Assembly: GCA_030642635.1 (NCBI GenBank)
Contig: DAOWNK010000033.1
Location: 1 to 16,883 of the forward strand
DNA: 16,883 nt
Direction of reading: 5' to 3'
Origin: Pirellulales bacterium
Lineage (GTDB): Bacteria; Planctomycetota; Planctomycetia; Pirellulales; Thermoguttaceae
Position 1 is the stretch's first letter. Each line of letters begins with the position of its first letter. Below, in pieces: positions 6,010 to 12,775 of this stretch. A program made the translations under genes and the position numbers. The notes under the pieces were generated by a model. The model saw nothing but the letters and a program-made list of their open reading frames with translations. It was not told where the DNA came from and did not search any database.

Positions 6010-6038
6010 AGTTTACTCCGATTGCAGATGGATGTCAA
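6010..6038 (-). promoter_or_regulatory. Sigma70-like promoter of the MNT gene
   Basis: Minus strand: TTGACA (6033-6038), 17 bases, TAAACT (6010-6015). Transcription would start near 6003, leaving a leader of about 50 bases before the ATG at 5952. Confidence 0.5.
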
Positions 6039-6130
6039 TCGGCCAATATCACCGGCCGACACATGTGGCACAATTTCCGATCTTGCAATCGGCCGTGCGG
6101 TGTGATACATTTGTCCATGTTGGAGTAGCG

Positions 6131-6179
6131 AGCCGCCGGGTTTGTCGCGGTGCAAACGCGCCGTGCAAGCACGGCGGCT
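6131..6179. repeat. Cloverleaf-like palindromic repeat
   Basis: The outer arms AGCCGCC (6131-6137) and GGCGGCT (6173-6179) enclose GTTTG/CAAAC (6140-6144, 6153-6157) and CCGTGC-AA-GCACGG (6161-6174). This nested layout is typical of short interspersed palindromic elements. It lies between the MNT promoter and the convergent end region of the 159-aa gene; no reading frame covers it convincingly. Confidence 0.55.
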
Positions 6180-6253
6180 AAACAGTGGCGAAGTATTTTG
6201 CACGCGGTGAAACATAGGCGTACAAAACTGCCCCGGGGGTGTTTGCCCAATTG

Positions 6254-6275
6254 CCCCGGGTGTATTCACCCGGGG
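6254..6275. repeat. Hairpin abutting the 159-aa gene's stop codon
   Basis: CCCCGGGTG (6254-6262) and CACCCGGGG (6267-6275) form a perfect 9-bp stem with a TATT loop, ending one base before the stop codon of the minus-strand gene. A related CCCCGGGGGTG lies at about 6231-6241. No U-run follows, so it is more likely an interspersed repeat or RNA-stabilising hairpin than an intrinsic terminator. Confidence 0.55.
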
Positions 6276-6755
6276 CTAAATGTTGGCGTAGAGTTCGGCG
6301 TACTCCAGCACCCAGATGTCGATCATCCCGGTAAACGACGCCGGATCGACCTCGGTAAGCCGCTGGTAGTGCGAGCGGTTGAACAGCTCACGGTTGCGGA
6401 CCGTGGCCTTGGCGGCCAGGTCCAGCACGTGGTAGGAAGAGAACGGTCGGATGCTCATTTCCAACCGGCTGAAGTAGTTGTCCCGGCCGGAGCGACCGAC
6501 ACCGATGTCGTCTCGGCTGACGGCGGCGCCCCAGCCCTTCTCGCCGACGATCGTCTCGAACCGAAAGCCTGGAAAGTGCTCGGCAAGCTGGCGCAGGCAC
6601 TGCTCGATCCGCTCGGAAAGCTCCAGCCGATATTGGGAATGGAGTCGCTGCAGGTCCTTTTCGGTAACGGCTTTTTCGTCTTCGGCCCTTGCCCGGGCGT
6701 CGCCGATTCGCCGGCCGCGCTGGATCGCCTTTTCGAGTCGTTCGTTGAAGTTCAT
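6276..6755 (-). CDS. Conserved-looking hypothetical protein
   Basis: 159-residue soluble protein of unknown function with no signal peptide or membrane helix. The first 60 residues are strongly charged and helical (LEKAIQRGRRIGDARARAED, then KDLQRLHSQYRLELSERIEQ), likely a coiled coil. The second half is a mixed domain with FPGFRFETIVGEKGWGAAVS, RDNYFSRLEMSIRPFSSYHV and a C-terminal aromatic IDIWVLEYAEL. I have the impression that such proteins occur across planctomycetes, but cannot confirm it. The ATG at 6755 has no good Shine-Dalgarno. A 149-bp inverted-repeat element ends 20 bases upstream, so the native promoter has probably been displaced or replaced. Confidence 0.75.
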   Translation of the reverse strand: MNFNERLEKAIQRGRRIGDARARAEDEKAVTEKDLQRLHSQYRLELSERIEQCLRQLAEHFPGFRFETIVGEKGWGAAVSRDDIGVGRSGRDNYFSRLEMSIRPFSSYHVLDLAAKATVRNRELFNRSHYQRLTEVDPASFTGMIDIWVLEYAELYANI

Positions 6756-6774
6756 TTGAGCTAGGGGCTAGGGG

Positions 6775-6923
6775 CAATACCGTTGAATTAGTGGTAATAT
6801 CAAGGAAAACACAGTGGCACCGGCGTCCCGCCGGTGATGTGTAAGTATAGGTATTACTTTGAGTTACGTCACACCGGCGAGACGCCGGTGCCACTGATTC
6901 TGTCCCTTAATTCAACGGTATTG
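6775..6923. mobile_element. 149-bp nested inverted-repeat element (MITE-like)
   Basis: The ends are perfect 16-base inverted repeats: CAATACCGTTGAATTA (6775-6790) and TAATTCAACGGTATTG (6908-6923). Inside lies a second pair, CAGTGGCACCGGCG (6812-6825) with CGCCGGTGCCACTG (6883-6896), and each of these folds on itself (ACCGGCG/GCCGGTG). Nothing is encoded inside. The size, terminal repeats and lack of a gene fit a miniature transposable element. It is flanked on both sides by G-rich GGGGCTA/GGGGCTG heptamers, which may be the target or a GGG(G) duplication. Confidence 0.55.
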
Positions 6924-6950
6924 GGGCTGGGGGCTGGGGGCTGGGTGGGG
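6923..6950 (+). repeat. G-rich heptamer repeat, G-quadruplex-capable
   Basis: Three copies of GGGGCTG (6923-6929, 6930-6936, 6937-6943) run on into GGTGGGGG. Five runs of three or more G with loops of one or two bases meet the standard G-quadruplex pattern. A related GGGGCTA unit precedes the adjacent element near 6764. Confidence 0.6.
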
Positions 6951-6963
6951 GACTGGGGTTCAA

Positions 6964-6983
6964 GTGGTCACTGAAGTGACCAC
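6964..6983. repeat. Perfect 8-bp-stem hairpin after tex
   Basis: GTGGTCAC (6964-6971), loop TGAA, GTGACCAC (6976-6983). It lies about 40 bases downstream of the tex stop codon, in the transcript 3' region. The minus-strand RNA has no U-run after it. Confidence 0.55.
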
Positions 6984-6986
6984 CCC

Positions 6987-7010
6987 TCTCCTCTCTCCTC
7001 TCTCCTCTCT
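6987..7010. repeat. Pyrimidine heptamer tandem repeat
   Basis: TCTCCTC is repeated three times with a partial fourth copy. As RNA on the tex strand it reads as a purine tract of GAGGAGA units immediately after the tex stop codon, so it contains repeated Shine-Dalgarno-like sequences with no gene behind them. Confidence 0.6.
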
Positions 7011-7021
7011 CTTCTGGCCCC

Positions 7022-9664
7022 TCACGTCTCACCTTGCCCACCCTCTGTATCGTTGTCCTGTTCTTGCTTCTTGTAAAATTGCACAAGGTCGCTGAAGGTG
7101 CGCATGGGTTCTTTGCCGGTTTTCATGTCGTTGGTGATAGGCACCAGCGGTTTGGGCCGCGATTTCGGCCGGTGATATTTCGGTTTAGGCGGCCCTTTGC
7201 GCCCGGGCGATGCCGTGTGTTTGGCGGCTCGGCGGCGGCGGCCTTTGGCAGGCTGTTCGCCGGTGGGTTTGTCCTTGTGCGATGGTTTCTTGCCGCGACG
7301 CGGTCGCTCGGAACCTGGGGGGATCATCGTAAGAGATACCCGACGCCGGGAGCCGTCCACCTCGGTCACCCACACTTTCACCACGTCGCCGACAGCCACC
7401 ACGTCGTACGGATCGCTGATGTATTTATCGGCCAACCGGCTGACGTGCACCAGCCCGCTATCGTGCATCCCGATATCGACGAAGCAGCCGAAGTCCACCA
7501 CGTTCAGCACCGTGCCGGTCAGTTCCATGCCGAGGGCAAGGTCCTCCAGCTTCAGCACGCCTTGTTTGAAGACGGGTTGTGGCAGGTCTTCGCGTGGATC
7601 GCGGCCGGGTCGGGCAAGCTGCGCAAGGATGTCATGGAGCAACAGCGCGCCGATGTCCAAGTCCTTCGCCGTCGCGTCCACGTCTACCCGGGCCGCCCGA
7701 TCGGACAGCTCGGCCGTCTTCTCCTTGTCGGTCAGGTCGGCGGCCGTACACTCCAACCTGGCCATCACACCGTCGGCCGCCCGGTAGCTCTCCGGATGAA
7801 TCCAGGTGCCGTCCAACGGGTTCTCGCCGGCGGTGATCTTCAGGAACCCGGCCGCCTGGATAAACGTCGCCTCGCCGAACCCCGGCACCTCGCAAAGCTG
7901 ACTGCGACTGCGGAACGGGCCGTTGCTGCGACGATATTCGTACACTCGCCGTGCGGTCAGTTGGTTCAGGCCCGATACGTATTTAAGCAGCGCCGGGCTG
8001 GCCGTGTTCACGTCCACGCCGACGTAGTTCACGCAAGACTCAACCACCTCGTCCAGCGAAGCACGAAGGTGCTTGGCCTTAACGTCGTGCTGGTAAAGCC
8101 CCACGCCGATGTTGGCCGGGTCGATCTTGACCAACTCGCTCAGCGGGTCCTGCAACCTGCGCCCGATCGAGATGGCCCCGCGCAGTGCGGCGTCGTGGTT
8201 GGGAAATTCCTCGCGGCCGAGCAGGCTGGTCGAATATTCGCTCGCGCCCGCCTCGTTGACGATCACATACGCCACGTCTCGGTCTTTCAGTTCACCTTCG
8301 ATCAGTTCGACGAAAAACTCTTCGGTTTCTCGACAGGCAGTGCCGTTGCCGATCGCCACCACTGTAAGCCGGTAGCGGTCGATCAGCTCGACGACTATGC
8401 GCTGTGCCGCGTCGCGCTGGTGTGATTTGCCGACAAGATAGATGACGCTCTGTTCCAGCATGTTTCCGAACTGGTCGACGGCGGCCATTTTGCAGCCGTT
8501 TCTAAAGCCCGGATCGACCGCCAACACGCGGCGGTCGTGCACCGGAGGTTGCAGCAGCAGGTTGCGCAGATTTCGGGCGAAGACCCCCACGGCGTGAGTC
8601 TCGGCACGATCGGTCAGGTCGCGGCGTATCTCGCGCTCCAGGCTCGGCAGTATCAACCGCCCCAGTGCATCCCGGGCACAACCGCGTAGATACTCGCCGT
8701 GCGGATGTTCCGGCGGCACGAGCAACTCGTCGAGCACGGTGTGCATTGCGTCAATATCCGTCTCGATTTTCACCCTCAGTACCTTCATGCGCTCGCCACG
8801 ATTGATTGCAAGTATTCTGTGTGGCGGAATCTTCCTGAGTTGCTCGGTATAGTCGAAGTAATCCTGAAACGCCTTGATCTTCCGTTCTTCCGTTTTTTTC
8901 TTCTTCAGTTTTTTTGTGTTGAGAGGTAGGCTGGGTCGAGCGGAGCGAGGCCCACCTTTTTCTGAATTGTCCGATCCCTCAATAAGCCGGGCCTCGCTTC
9001 GCTCGACCCGGCCTACATTTTGTTTTTGCTCTGTATCGGACGGAGTATCGACCGGCTGGGCCTCTCCGATGCGCGAGCTTACGAACTTGCCGGTGCGAGA
9101 GAGAATCTCCCGCAATCGCTCTCTTAAATCGGCCCGCTCGCTGAACCACTCGGCCAGGATGTGTCCGGCGCCCAGCAATGCGTCGGCAGGGGTTGGTACG
9201 TCGCGATCGATGCTGATGAAGTCGGCTGCCCTGGCGTCAAGGTCGGCACAGATCGCCTCGGCATCGAGTATCTCGCGGGCAAGCTGTTCCAAGCCGCGAG
9301 AACGTGCCTGGGTGGCAAGGGTCTGCTTACGCGGCTTGTACGGCAGGTATAAATCCTCCAAACGCTTGGTGGTTCCAGCCGCGTGAATCTGCCGGGCAAG
9401 CTCCTCGGTCAATTTGCCCTGGGAGTCGATCGAGCGGAGTATGGTTTGCTTTCGGTCGACGAGCAGCCGCATTTTAGACAGCCGGGATTGAATCTTCCGA
9501 ATCTGCTCCTCGTCCAACCCCCCGGTCTGGTCCTTGCGGTACCGCGTGATGAACGGGACCGTATTCCCCTGGTCAAGCAGTTCGACGGCCGCCTGGACCC
9601 GGCCCAGCGGGATATTCAGCCCCCGGGCCACGTGGCGCAAATCGATGGTTATCCTATCGGCCAT
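7022..9664 (-). CDS. tex: Tex, S1-domain RNA-binding transcription accessory protein
   Basis: 880-residue Tex homologue, a cytoplasmic nucleic-acid-binding protein linked to transcription and stress tolerance. In order: an N-terminal helical Tex domain with VPFITRYRKDQTGGLDE (about 36-52); an inserted, repeat-derived segment (about 217-247) followed by a Lys-rich stretch; the core resuming at FQDYFDY; a YqgF/RNase H-like domain beginning VLAVDPGFRNGCK (Asp384); a helix-hairpin-helix region (about 555-610, FRSRSQLCEVPGFGEA); and an S1 domain (about 705-780, GMELTGTVLNVVDFGCFVDI). A long Lys/Arg/Pro-rich tail follows. E. coli Tex has 773 residues; the extra length is the insert plus the basic tail. 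The ATG at 9664 matches the usual N-terminus. It diverges from the gene at 9858 across a 193-base gap in which I find no clear promoter for either. Confidence 0.96.
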   Translation of the reverse strand: MADRITIDLRHVARGLNIPLGRVQAAVELLDQGNTVPFITRYRKDQTGGLDEEQIRKIQSRLSKMRLLVDRKQTILRSIDSQGKLTEELARQIHAAGTTKRLEDLYLPYKPRKQTLATQARSRGLEQLAREILDAEAICADLDARAADFISIDRDVPTPADALLGAGHILAEWFSERADLRERLREILSRTGKFVSSRIGEAQPVDTPSDTEQKQNVGRVERSEARLIEGSDNSEKGGPRSARPSLPLNTKKLKKKKTEERKIKAFQDYFDYTEQLRKIPPHRILAINRGERMKVLRVKIETDIDAMHTVLDELLVPPEHPHGEYLRGCARDALGRLILPSLEREIRRDLTDRAETHAVGVFARNLRNLLLQPPVHDRRVLAVDPGFRNGCKMAAVDQFGNMLEQSVIYLVGKSHQRDAAQRIVVELIDRYRLTVVAIGNGTACRETEEFFVELIEGELKDRDVAYVIVNEAGASEYSTSLLGREEFPNHDAALRGAISIGRRLQDPLSELVKIDPANIGVGLYQHDVKAKHLRASLDEVVESCVNYVGVDVNTASPALLKYVSGLNQLTARRVYEYRRSNGPFRSRSQLCEVPGFGEATFIQAAGFLKITAGENPLDGTWIHPESYRAADGVMARLECTAADLTDKEKTAELSDRAARVDVDATAKDLDIGALLLHDILAQLARPGRDPREDLPQPVFKQGVLKLEDLALGMELTGTVLNVVDFGCFVDIGMHDSGLVHVSRLADKYISDPYDVVAVGDVVKVWVTEVDGSRRRVSLTMIPPGSERPRRGKKPSHKDKPTGEQPAKGRRRRAAKHTASPGRKGPPKPKYHRPKSRPKPLVPITNDMKTGKEPMRTFSDLVQFYKKQEQDNDTEGGQGET
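8926..9016. repeat. Inverted repeat inserted in frame within tex
   Basis: Arms 8926-8956 and 8986-9016 are inverted copies matching at 27 of 31 positions (core GGGTCGAGCG...GCGAGGCCC). They are separated by 29 bases. Translated on the tex strand, they give VGRVERSEARL at one end and GGPRSARPSLP at the other, with no stop codon. Both arms fall between the N-terminal Tex domain and the YqgF domain, where other Tex proteins have only a short linker. This is a mobile palindromic repeat captured in a tolerant linker. Confidence 0.75.
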
Positions 9665-9857
9665 ACTTTATCCAAATTACCCGACAAACCGGCATTGTAT
9701 GGAAGATCGGCTTGTCGCATCGCACCGTTCCAATAGATCGGTTTGGCAAAAACCCTATTTTCCCCCAAATAGATCAAATCCGCAAGATACCTCCTGCCGA
9801 TACATGATAAATCGGAAACCATGCAGGGTGGGTGTATAAAATCATAGGTAAGATGCC

Positions 9858-10106
9858 ATGAACGCAAGTCATCTGCGAGTCTATTACGGTCCACAGGGCG
9901 ATTCCGCCACCCTCGACGTTGCACAGAGTACAACCCCGCAAACCTCCGTGACCGTCCCGTTAACCGAAGTTATGCCGCTTCTGGCCGACGCCGTCCAGTC
10001 GGAACGGACCTGGCTGCGAGATTTTGCGGACGATGAAGTCACGATTTCGATGGACCTCTACGAAGTTCTCCTGGCATATCAGCACTACCGCCGCCCGTCG
10101 GCTTGA
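9858..10106 (+). CDS. Small conserved-looking hypothetical protein
   Basis: 82-residue soluble acidic protein, function unknown. It has a beta-rich first half (LRVYYGPQGDSATLDVAQ, SVTVPLTEVMPLL) and a helical acidic second half (DAVQSERTWLRDFADDEVTI, DLYEVLLAYQHYRR). The ATG at 9858 is preceded by AGGTAAG about 7 bases away, an acceptable ribosome-binding site. It opens a four-gene + strand run (fliN-like, pabA, lnt). Its place before the FliN-like gene suggests a link to that protein, but nothing in the residues shows it. Confidence 0.72.
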   Translation: MNASHLRVYYGPQGDSATLDVAQSTTPQTSVTVPLTEVMPLLADAVQSERTWLRDFADDEVTISMDLYEVLLAYQHYRRPSA

Positions 10107-10110
10107 GGCC

Positions 10111-10133
10111 TGCGAAGCCGCAAGCGGTCTTAT
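10111..10133. repeat. Half copy of the AAGCCGCAAGCGG palindromic repeat
   Basis: TGCGAAGCCGCAAGCGG then TCTTAT is nearly the same as the right arm of the pabA/lnt inverted repeat (11077-11100), without its mate. It starts four bases after the stop codon of the 82-aa gene. It would supply the first residues of FliN if that gene were read from the TTG at 10103. Confidence 0.55.
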
Positions 10134-10156
10134 TTGCGCCAAACACGGCCGATGAT

Positions 10157-10444
10157 ATGGTAAAGCTCAATGAACTGCCCAACTACACCCGGAGCCTATT
10201 GCGAATCAAGGTGCCCGTGGTGGTTACTCTGGCCGACAAGCGCCAGCCGCTGCGGAAGGTAGTCGAGTTGGGGCCAGGCTCGATCATCCAGTTCGACAAG
10301 TCGTGCGAGGAAATGTTGGAACTGAAGGTGGGTGACCATCCGGTCGCTACGGGCGAGGCGGTAAAGGTAGGCGACAAGTTCGGACTTAGGATCACGTCGA
10401 TGATCCTGCCCGATGAACGGTTTAATGTGGTTAGGCCGAACTGA
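10157..10444 (+). CDS. FliN-type flagellar motor switch protein (SpoA domain)
   Basis: 95-residue single SpoA (FliM/FliN C-terminal) domain protein. The family forms the cytoplasmic C-ring that sets flagellar rotation and export; FliN and its relatives also occur in type III secretion. Conserved features are the opening strand LLRIKVPVVVTLADKRQPL, VVELGPGSIIQFDKSCEEML, the GDHPVATGEAVKVGDKFGLR hairpin and RITSMIL at the end. I start at the ATG at 10157; a longer frame from TTG at 10103 would be encoded largely by repeat sequence and has no support. No clear Shine-Dalgarno is visible. The stop is one base before the pabA start, so the two are coupled. No other flagellar gene is in the window, which leaves FliN proper versus a paralogue open. 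Confidence 0.78.
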   Translation: MVKLNELPNYTRSLLRIKVPVVVTLADKRQPLRKVVELGPGSIIQFDKSCEEMLELKVGDHPVATGEAVKVGDKFGLRITSMILPDERFNVVRPN

Positions 10445-10445
10445 C

Positions 10446-11039
10446 ATGATCCTTTTGGTCGACAACTACGACTCGTTCACCTACAACTTGGTCCAACGGC
10501 TCGGCGAGATCGATCCCAAGTTAGAGTTGGAAGTTCACCGCAACGACCAAATCACGGTCGAGCAGATCGAGGCTCGGCATCCCACGCACGTAATCATCTC
10601 GCCCGGTCCCTGCACACCAGACGAGGCCGGAATCTCAGTGGCGACTGTAAAGCACTTTGCCGGTCGGGTGCCGCTGCTGGGAGTCTGCCTTGGGCATCAG
10701 TCGATCGGACAGGCGTTCGGGGCGAAGATCGTCCGGGCCGGACGGCTGATGCACGGCAAAACCGATCTGATCCACCACGACGGCCGCGGGCTGTACGAGG
10801 GCCTGGAGTGCCCGTTCGTCGCCACGCGGTATCACAGCCTGATGATCCGGCCCGACACGCTCGGCGATGAGTTCGAGGTCTGCGCATGGTCCGACGCACC
10901 GGACGGCACGCGCGAGATCATGGGCATCCGCCACAAGGAGTTCCCGCTGTTCGGAATGCAGTTCCATCCCGAGAGTTTCCTGACCGATTGTGGTACAATG
11001 ATCCTCGATCGGTTTTTGGCTGTGGTTACAACTTCATAA
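10446..11039 (+). CDS. pabA/trpG: Glutamine amidotransferase subunit of aminodeoxychorismate/anthranilate synthase
   Basis: 197-residue class I glutamine amidotransferase that hydrolyses glutamine and passes ammonia to PabB or TrpE, acting on chorismate for folate or tryptophan synthesis. The start MILLVDNYDSFTYNLVQ is the family signature. The catalytic triad is present: Cys81 in GVCLGHQ, His174 and Glu176 in FHPES. ISPGPCTPDEAG lines the oxyanion region. Length is normal (about 190-200). The ATG at 10446 starts one base after the fliN stop codon. Many bacteria use one such subunit for both pathways; with no trpE or pabB here, I cannot assign it to one. The stop codon lies inside the left arm of an inverted repeat that extends over the lnt start. 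Confidence 0.95.
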   Translation: MILLVDNYDSFTYNLVQRLGEIDPKLELEVHRNDQITVEQIEARHPTHVIISPGPCTPDEAGISVATVKHFAGRVPLLGVCLGHQSIGQAFGAKIVRAGRLMHGKTDLIHHDGRGLYEGLECPFVATRYHSLMIRPDTLGDEFEVCAWSDAPDGTREIMGIRHKEFPLFGMQFHPESFLTDCGTMILDRFLAVVTTS

Positions 11040-11103
11040 AAGCCGCTTGCGGCTTCGCAACGCACTTATCACGCCCTGCAAAGCCGCAAGCGGCTGTTAT
11101 GAA
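11033..11103. repeat. Inverted repeat joining the pabA stop and lnt start
   Basis: The arms 11033-11059 and 11077-11103 match at 25 of 27 positions with a 17-base loop. Each arm contains its own palindrome, AAGCCGC-TT-GCGGCTT on the left and AAGCCGC-AA-GCGGCT on the right. The left arm includes the pabA TAA (11037-11039) and the right arm includes the lnt ATG (11099-11101). Folded in the mRNA, it would bury the lnt start codon unless ribosomes finishing pabA open it. Confidence 0.7.
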
Positions 11104-12775
11104 TTCGTTTTTAGCAAATTGGTATCGCTCCACATTCGGATACGCTGCCGTTTCGGCAGTGATGCTATGGGCCGCGTTGCCGCCGCTGGGGCTGTGGCCG
11201 CTGGCGTGGATCGCGCCGGTGTGGTGGGTCGTGCTGATCCGGCGGAAGGAACTCTCCGGCCGAAGGCCGTACGCCGCGCTGTGGGCGGTCGGGTTCCTGT
11301 TCTGGCTGGCCGTGCTGCATTGGCTGCGGCTGCCGCACCCGGCCACCAGTATCGGCTGGGTTGCGTTGTCGTTTTACTTTGCGTTCTACCTGCCGCTGTT
11401 TGTTGGTCTGTCGCGCGTGGCGGTGCACCAGCTCCATGTGCCGGTGATCCTGGCCGCGCCGATCGTCTGGTGCGGCCTGGAGCTTGCCCGGGCGCACGTC
11501 TTAACCGGCATGACCATGGCCTGTCTCGGCCATACGCAATACCGGTGGATTGAGTTGATACAGATCGCCGACCTGGCCGGCCCGTACGGCGTCGGGTTTG
11601 TGGTGATGTTCATCGCCGCGTGCCTTGCGCGTACGGTTGCGTTGGGTGCCACTGGCGTTTCGCCAGTGCTGCAACAGAAGCACGGGCAAGATGCCCGTGG
11701 CACCCGTTGGGCGATATGGCCGACGGCGCCGGCCGCTGTGTTGCTGGCCGCCACGCTGCTGTACGGCTACGTCCGTATCAACGTCGCCGACACCGCCACC
11801 GACACCAAACCTCCGGTGCGGGTCGCACTGATCCAAGGCTCCATCGACACGCAACTGAAGGCCGACCCCAATATGAAAACCAGGATTTACGAACACTATC
11901 GCGCACTGTCGGAAAAAGCAATCGAACGATACGGACCGGTGGACCTGGTCGTCTGGCCTGAGACGATGTTCCGCCAGACGCTTATCACCTGCGAAGCGAA
12001 CGCACTGAAACCCGCCGCCTACAAGAATTGGACCCCGGAGCAGTTCCAGCGTGCGTTGGAAGAGTTCGCACTGCAATCGCAGCACGAGATGGGCGAGTTG
12101 GCCCGGGCGCTGGGCGCGCAGCTTCTCTTGGGCGTGGACAACCATCATTTCGGCCCCGATGGGATGCAAATGTTCAACGCCGCCGCAATGGTCCGATCCG
12201 ACGGGAAATTGTCCGGCTGCTACCGTAAGAACCACCTGGTGATGTTCGGCGAATATGTGCCGTTTGCCAAGTCGTTCGCCTGGCTGCAAAAACTTACCCC
12301 GCTGCCGGTCAGCATAGATGCGGGCAGGCGTCCGGCGTCGTTCCAACTGGACGGACTGCGGATCGCACCGAACATCTGCTACGAAAGCGTGTTATCGCAC
12401 TTCGTCCGCCGACAGATAAACACGCTCCGGGCCGACGGCAAAGAACCGGACGTGCTGGTGAACCTGACCAACGACGGCTGGTTCTGGGGTTCCAGCGAGT
12501 TGGACCTGCACCTGATATGCGGGGTGTTTCGCGCGGTGGAGTGTCGCAAGCCGTTTCTGATCGCCGCGAACACCGGGTTTTCCGCGTGGATCGACGGCGA
12601 CGGCCGGATACTCAGCCAAGGCCCACGCCGCAACACCGGCGCCATCCTGGCCGAGGTCCGCCCGAACCGACGCGGCAGTTGGCATCTGCGCCACGGCGAC
12701 CTGTTTTCGGGCGTTTGCCTGGCCGCGTGTATGCTGTTCGGAGCGGTCGGCATTTTGTGTCGAGTTCGACGATAA
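11099..12775 (+). CDS. lnt: Apolipoprotein N-acyltransferase
   Basis: 558-residue inner-membrane enzyme that adds the third acyl chain to the N-terminal cysteine of lipoproteins, the last step of bacterial lipoprotein maturation. About seven N-terminal membrane helices (to residue 226) are followed by a nitrilase-type domain in the periplasm and one C-terminal helix (LFSGVCLAACMLFGAVGILC). The catalytic triad is intact: Glu288 in VVWPETMF, Lys377 in YRKNHLVMFGEYVPF and Cys427 in NICYES; the E. coli residues are 267, 335 and 387. A repeat-derived stretch at about 182-203 sits in the loop between helices 6 and 7, predicted cytoplasmic. The frame is open back to 10886, but the ATG at 11099 gives the usual Lnt N-terminus. 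No Shine-Dalgarno is seen; coupling to pabA is likely. Confidence 0.95.
   Translation: MNSFLANWYRSTFGYAAVSAVMLWAALPPLGLWPLAWIAPVWWVVLIRRKELSGRRPYAALWAVGFLFWLAVLHWLRLPHPATSIGWVALSFYFAFYLPLFVGLSRVAVHQLHVPVILAAPIVWCGLELARAHVLTGMTMACLGHTQYRWIELIQIADLAGPYGVGFVVMFIAACLARTVALGATGVSPVLQQKHGQDARGTRWAIWPTAPAAVLLAATLLYGYVRINVADTATDTKPPVRVALIQGSIDTQLKADPNMKTRIYEHYRALSEKAIERYGPVDLVVWPETMFRQTLITCEANALKPAAYKNWTPEQFQRALEEFALQSQHEMGELARALGAQLLLGVDNHHFGPDGMQMFNAAAMVRSDGKLSGCYRKNHLVMFGEYVPFAKSFAWLQKLTPLPVSIDAGRRPASFQLDGLRIAPNICYESVLSHFVRRQINTLRADGKEPDVLVNLTNDGWFWGSSELDLHLICGVFRAVECRKPFLIAANTGFSAWIDGDGRILSQGPRRNTGAILAEVRPNRRGSWHLRHGDLFSGVCLAACMLFGAVGILCRVRR
11644..11705. repeat. Cruciform repeat inserted in frame within lnt
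   Basis: The outer arms GGGTGCC (11644-11650) and GGCACCC (11699-11705) enclose two hairpins, ACTGGCG-TTT-CGCCAGT (11651-11667) and CACGGGC-AAGAT-GCCCGTG (11681-11699). It encodes GATGVSPVLQQKHGQDARGT with no stop. Peptides of this kind (TGVSPV, HGQDA) are, from memory, recurrent translation products of interspersed repeats in planctomycete and related genomes. The hairpin wording GCCACTGGCG resembles the inner arms of the 6775-6923 element. Confidence 0.75.

Noticed and set aside
6131..6275. CRISPR array or tRNA in the hairpin-rich gap
   Set aside because: The hairpins are different from each other, not regularly spaced direct repeats, and no acceptor stem or anticodon arm of a tRNA can be formed.
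6254..6275. Hairpin as an intrinsic terminator of the 159-aa gene
   Set aside because: The stem is strong, but no U-run follows on the minus strand.
6150..6764. 204-codon plus-strand ORF over the 159-aa gene
   Set aside because: It begins inside an interspersed repeat and runs antisense to a better-supported gene; no ribosome-binding site.
7034..8425. 463-codon plus-strand ORF opposite tex
   Set aside because: It lies wholly antisense to well-conserved Tex domains, and its His/Val/Arg-rich translation resembles no protein family. It arises from GC-rich codon bias.
11501..12346. 281-codon minus-strand ORF opposite lnt
   Set aside because: Overlaps the Lnt catalytic domain on the other strand; no recognisable domain.
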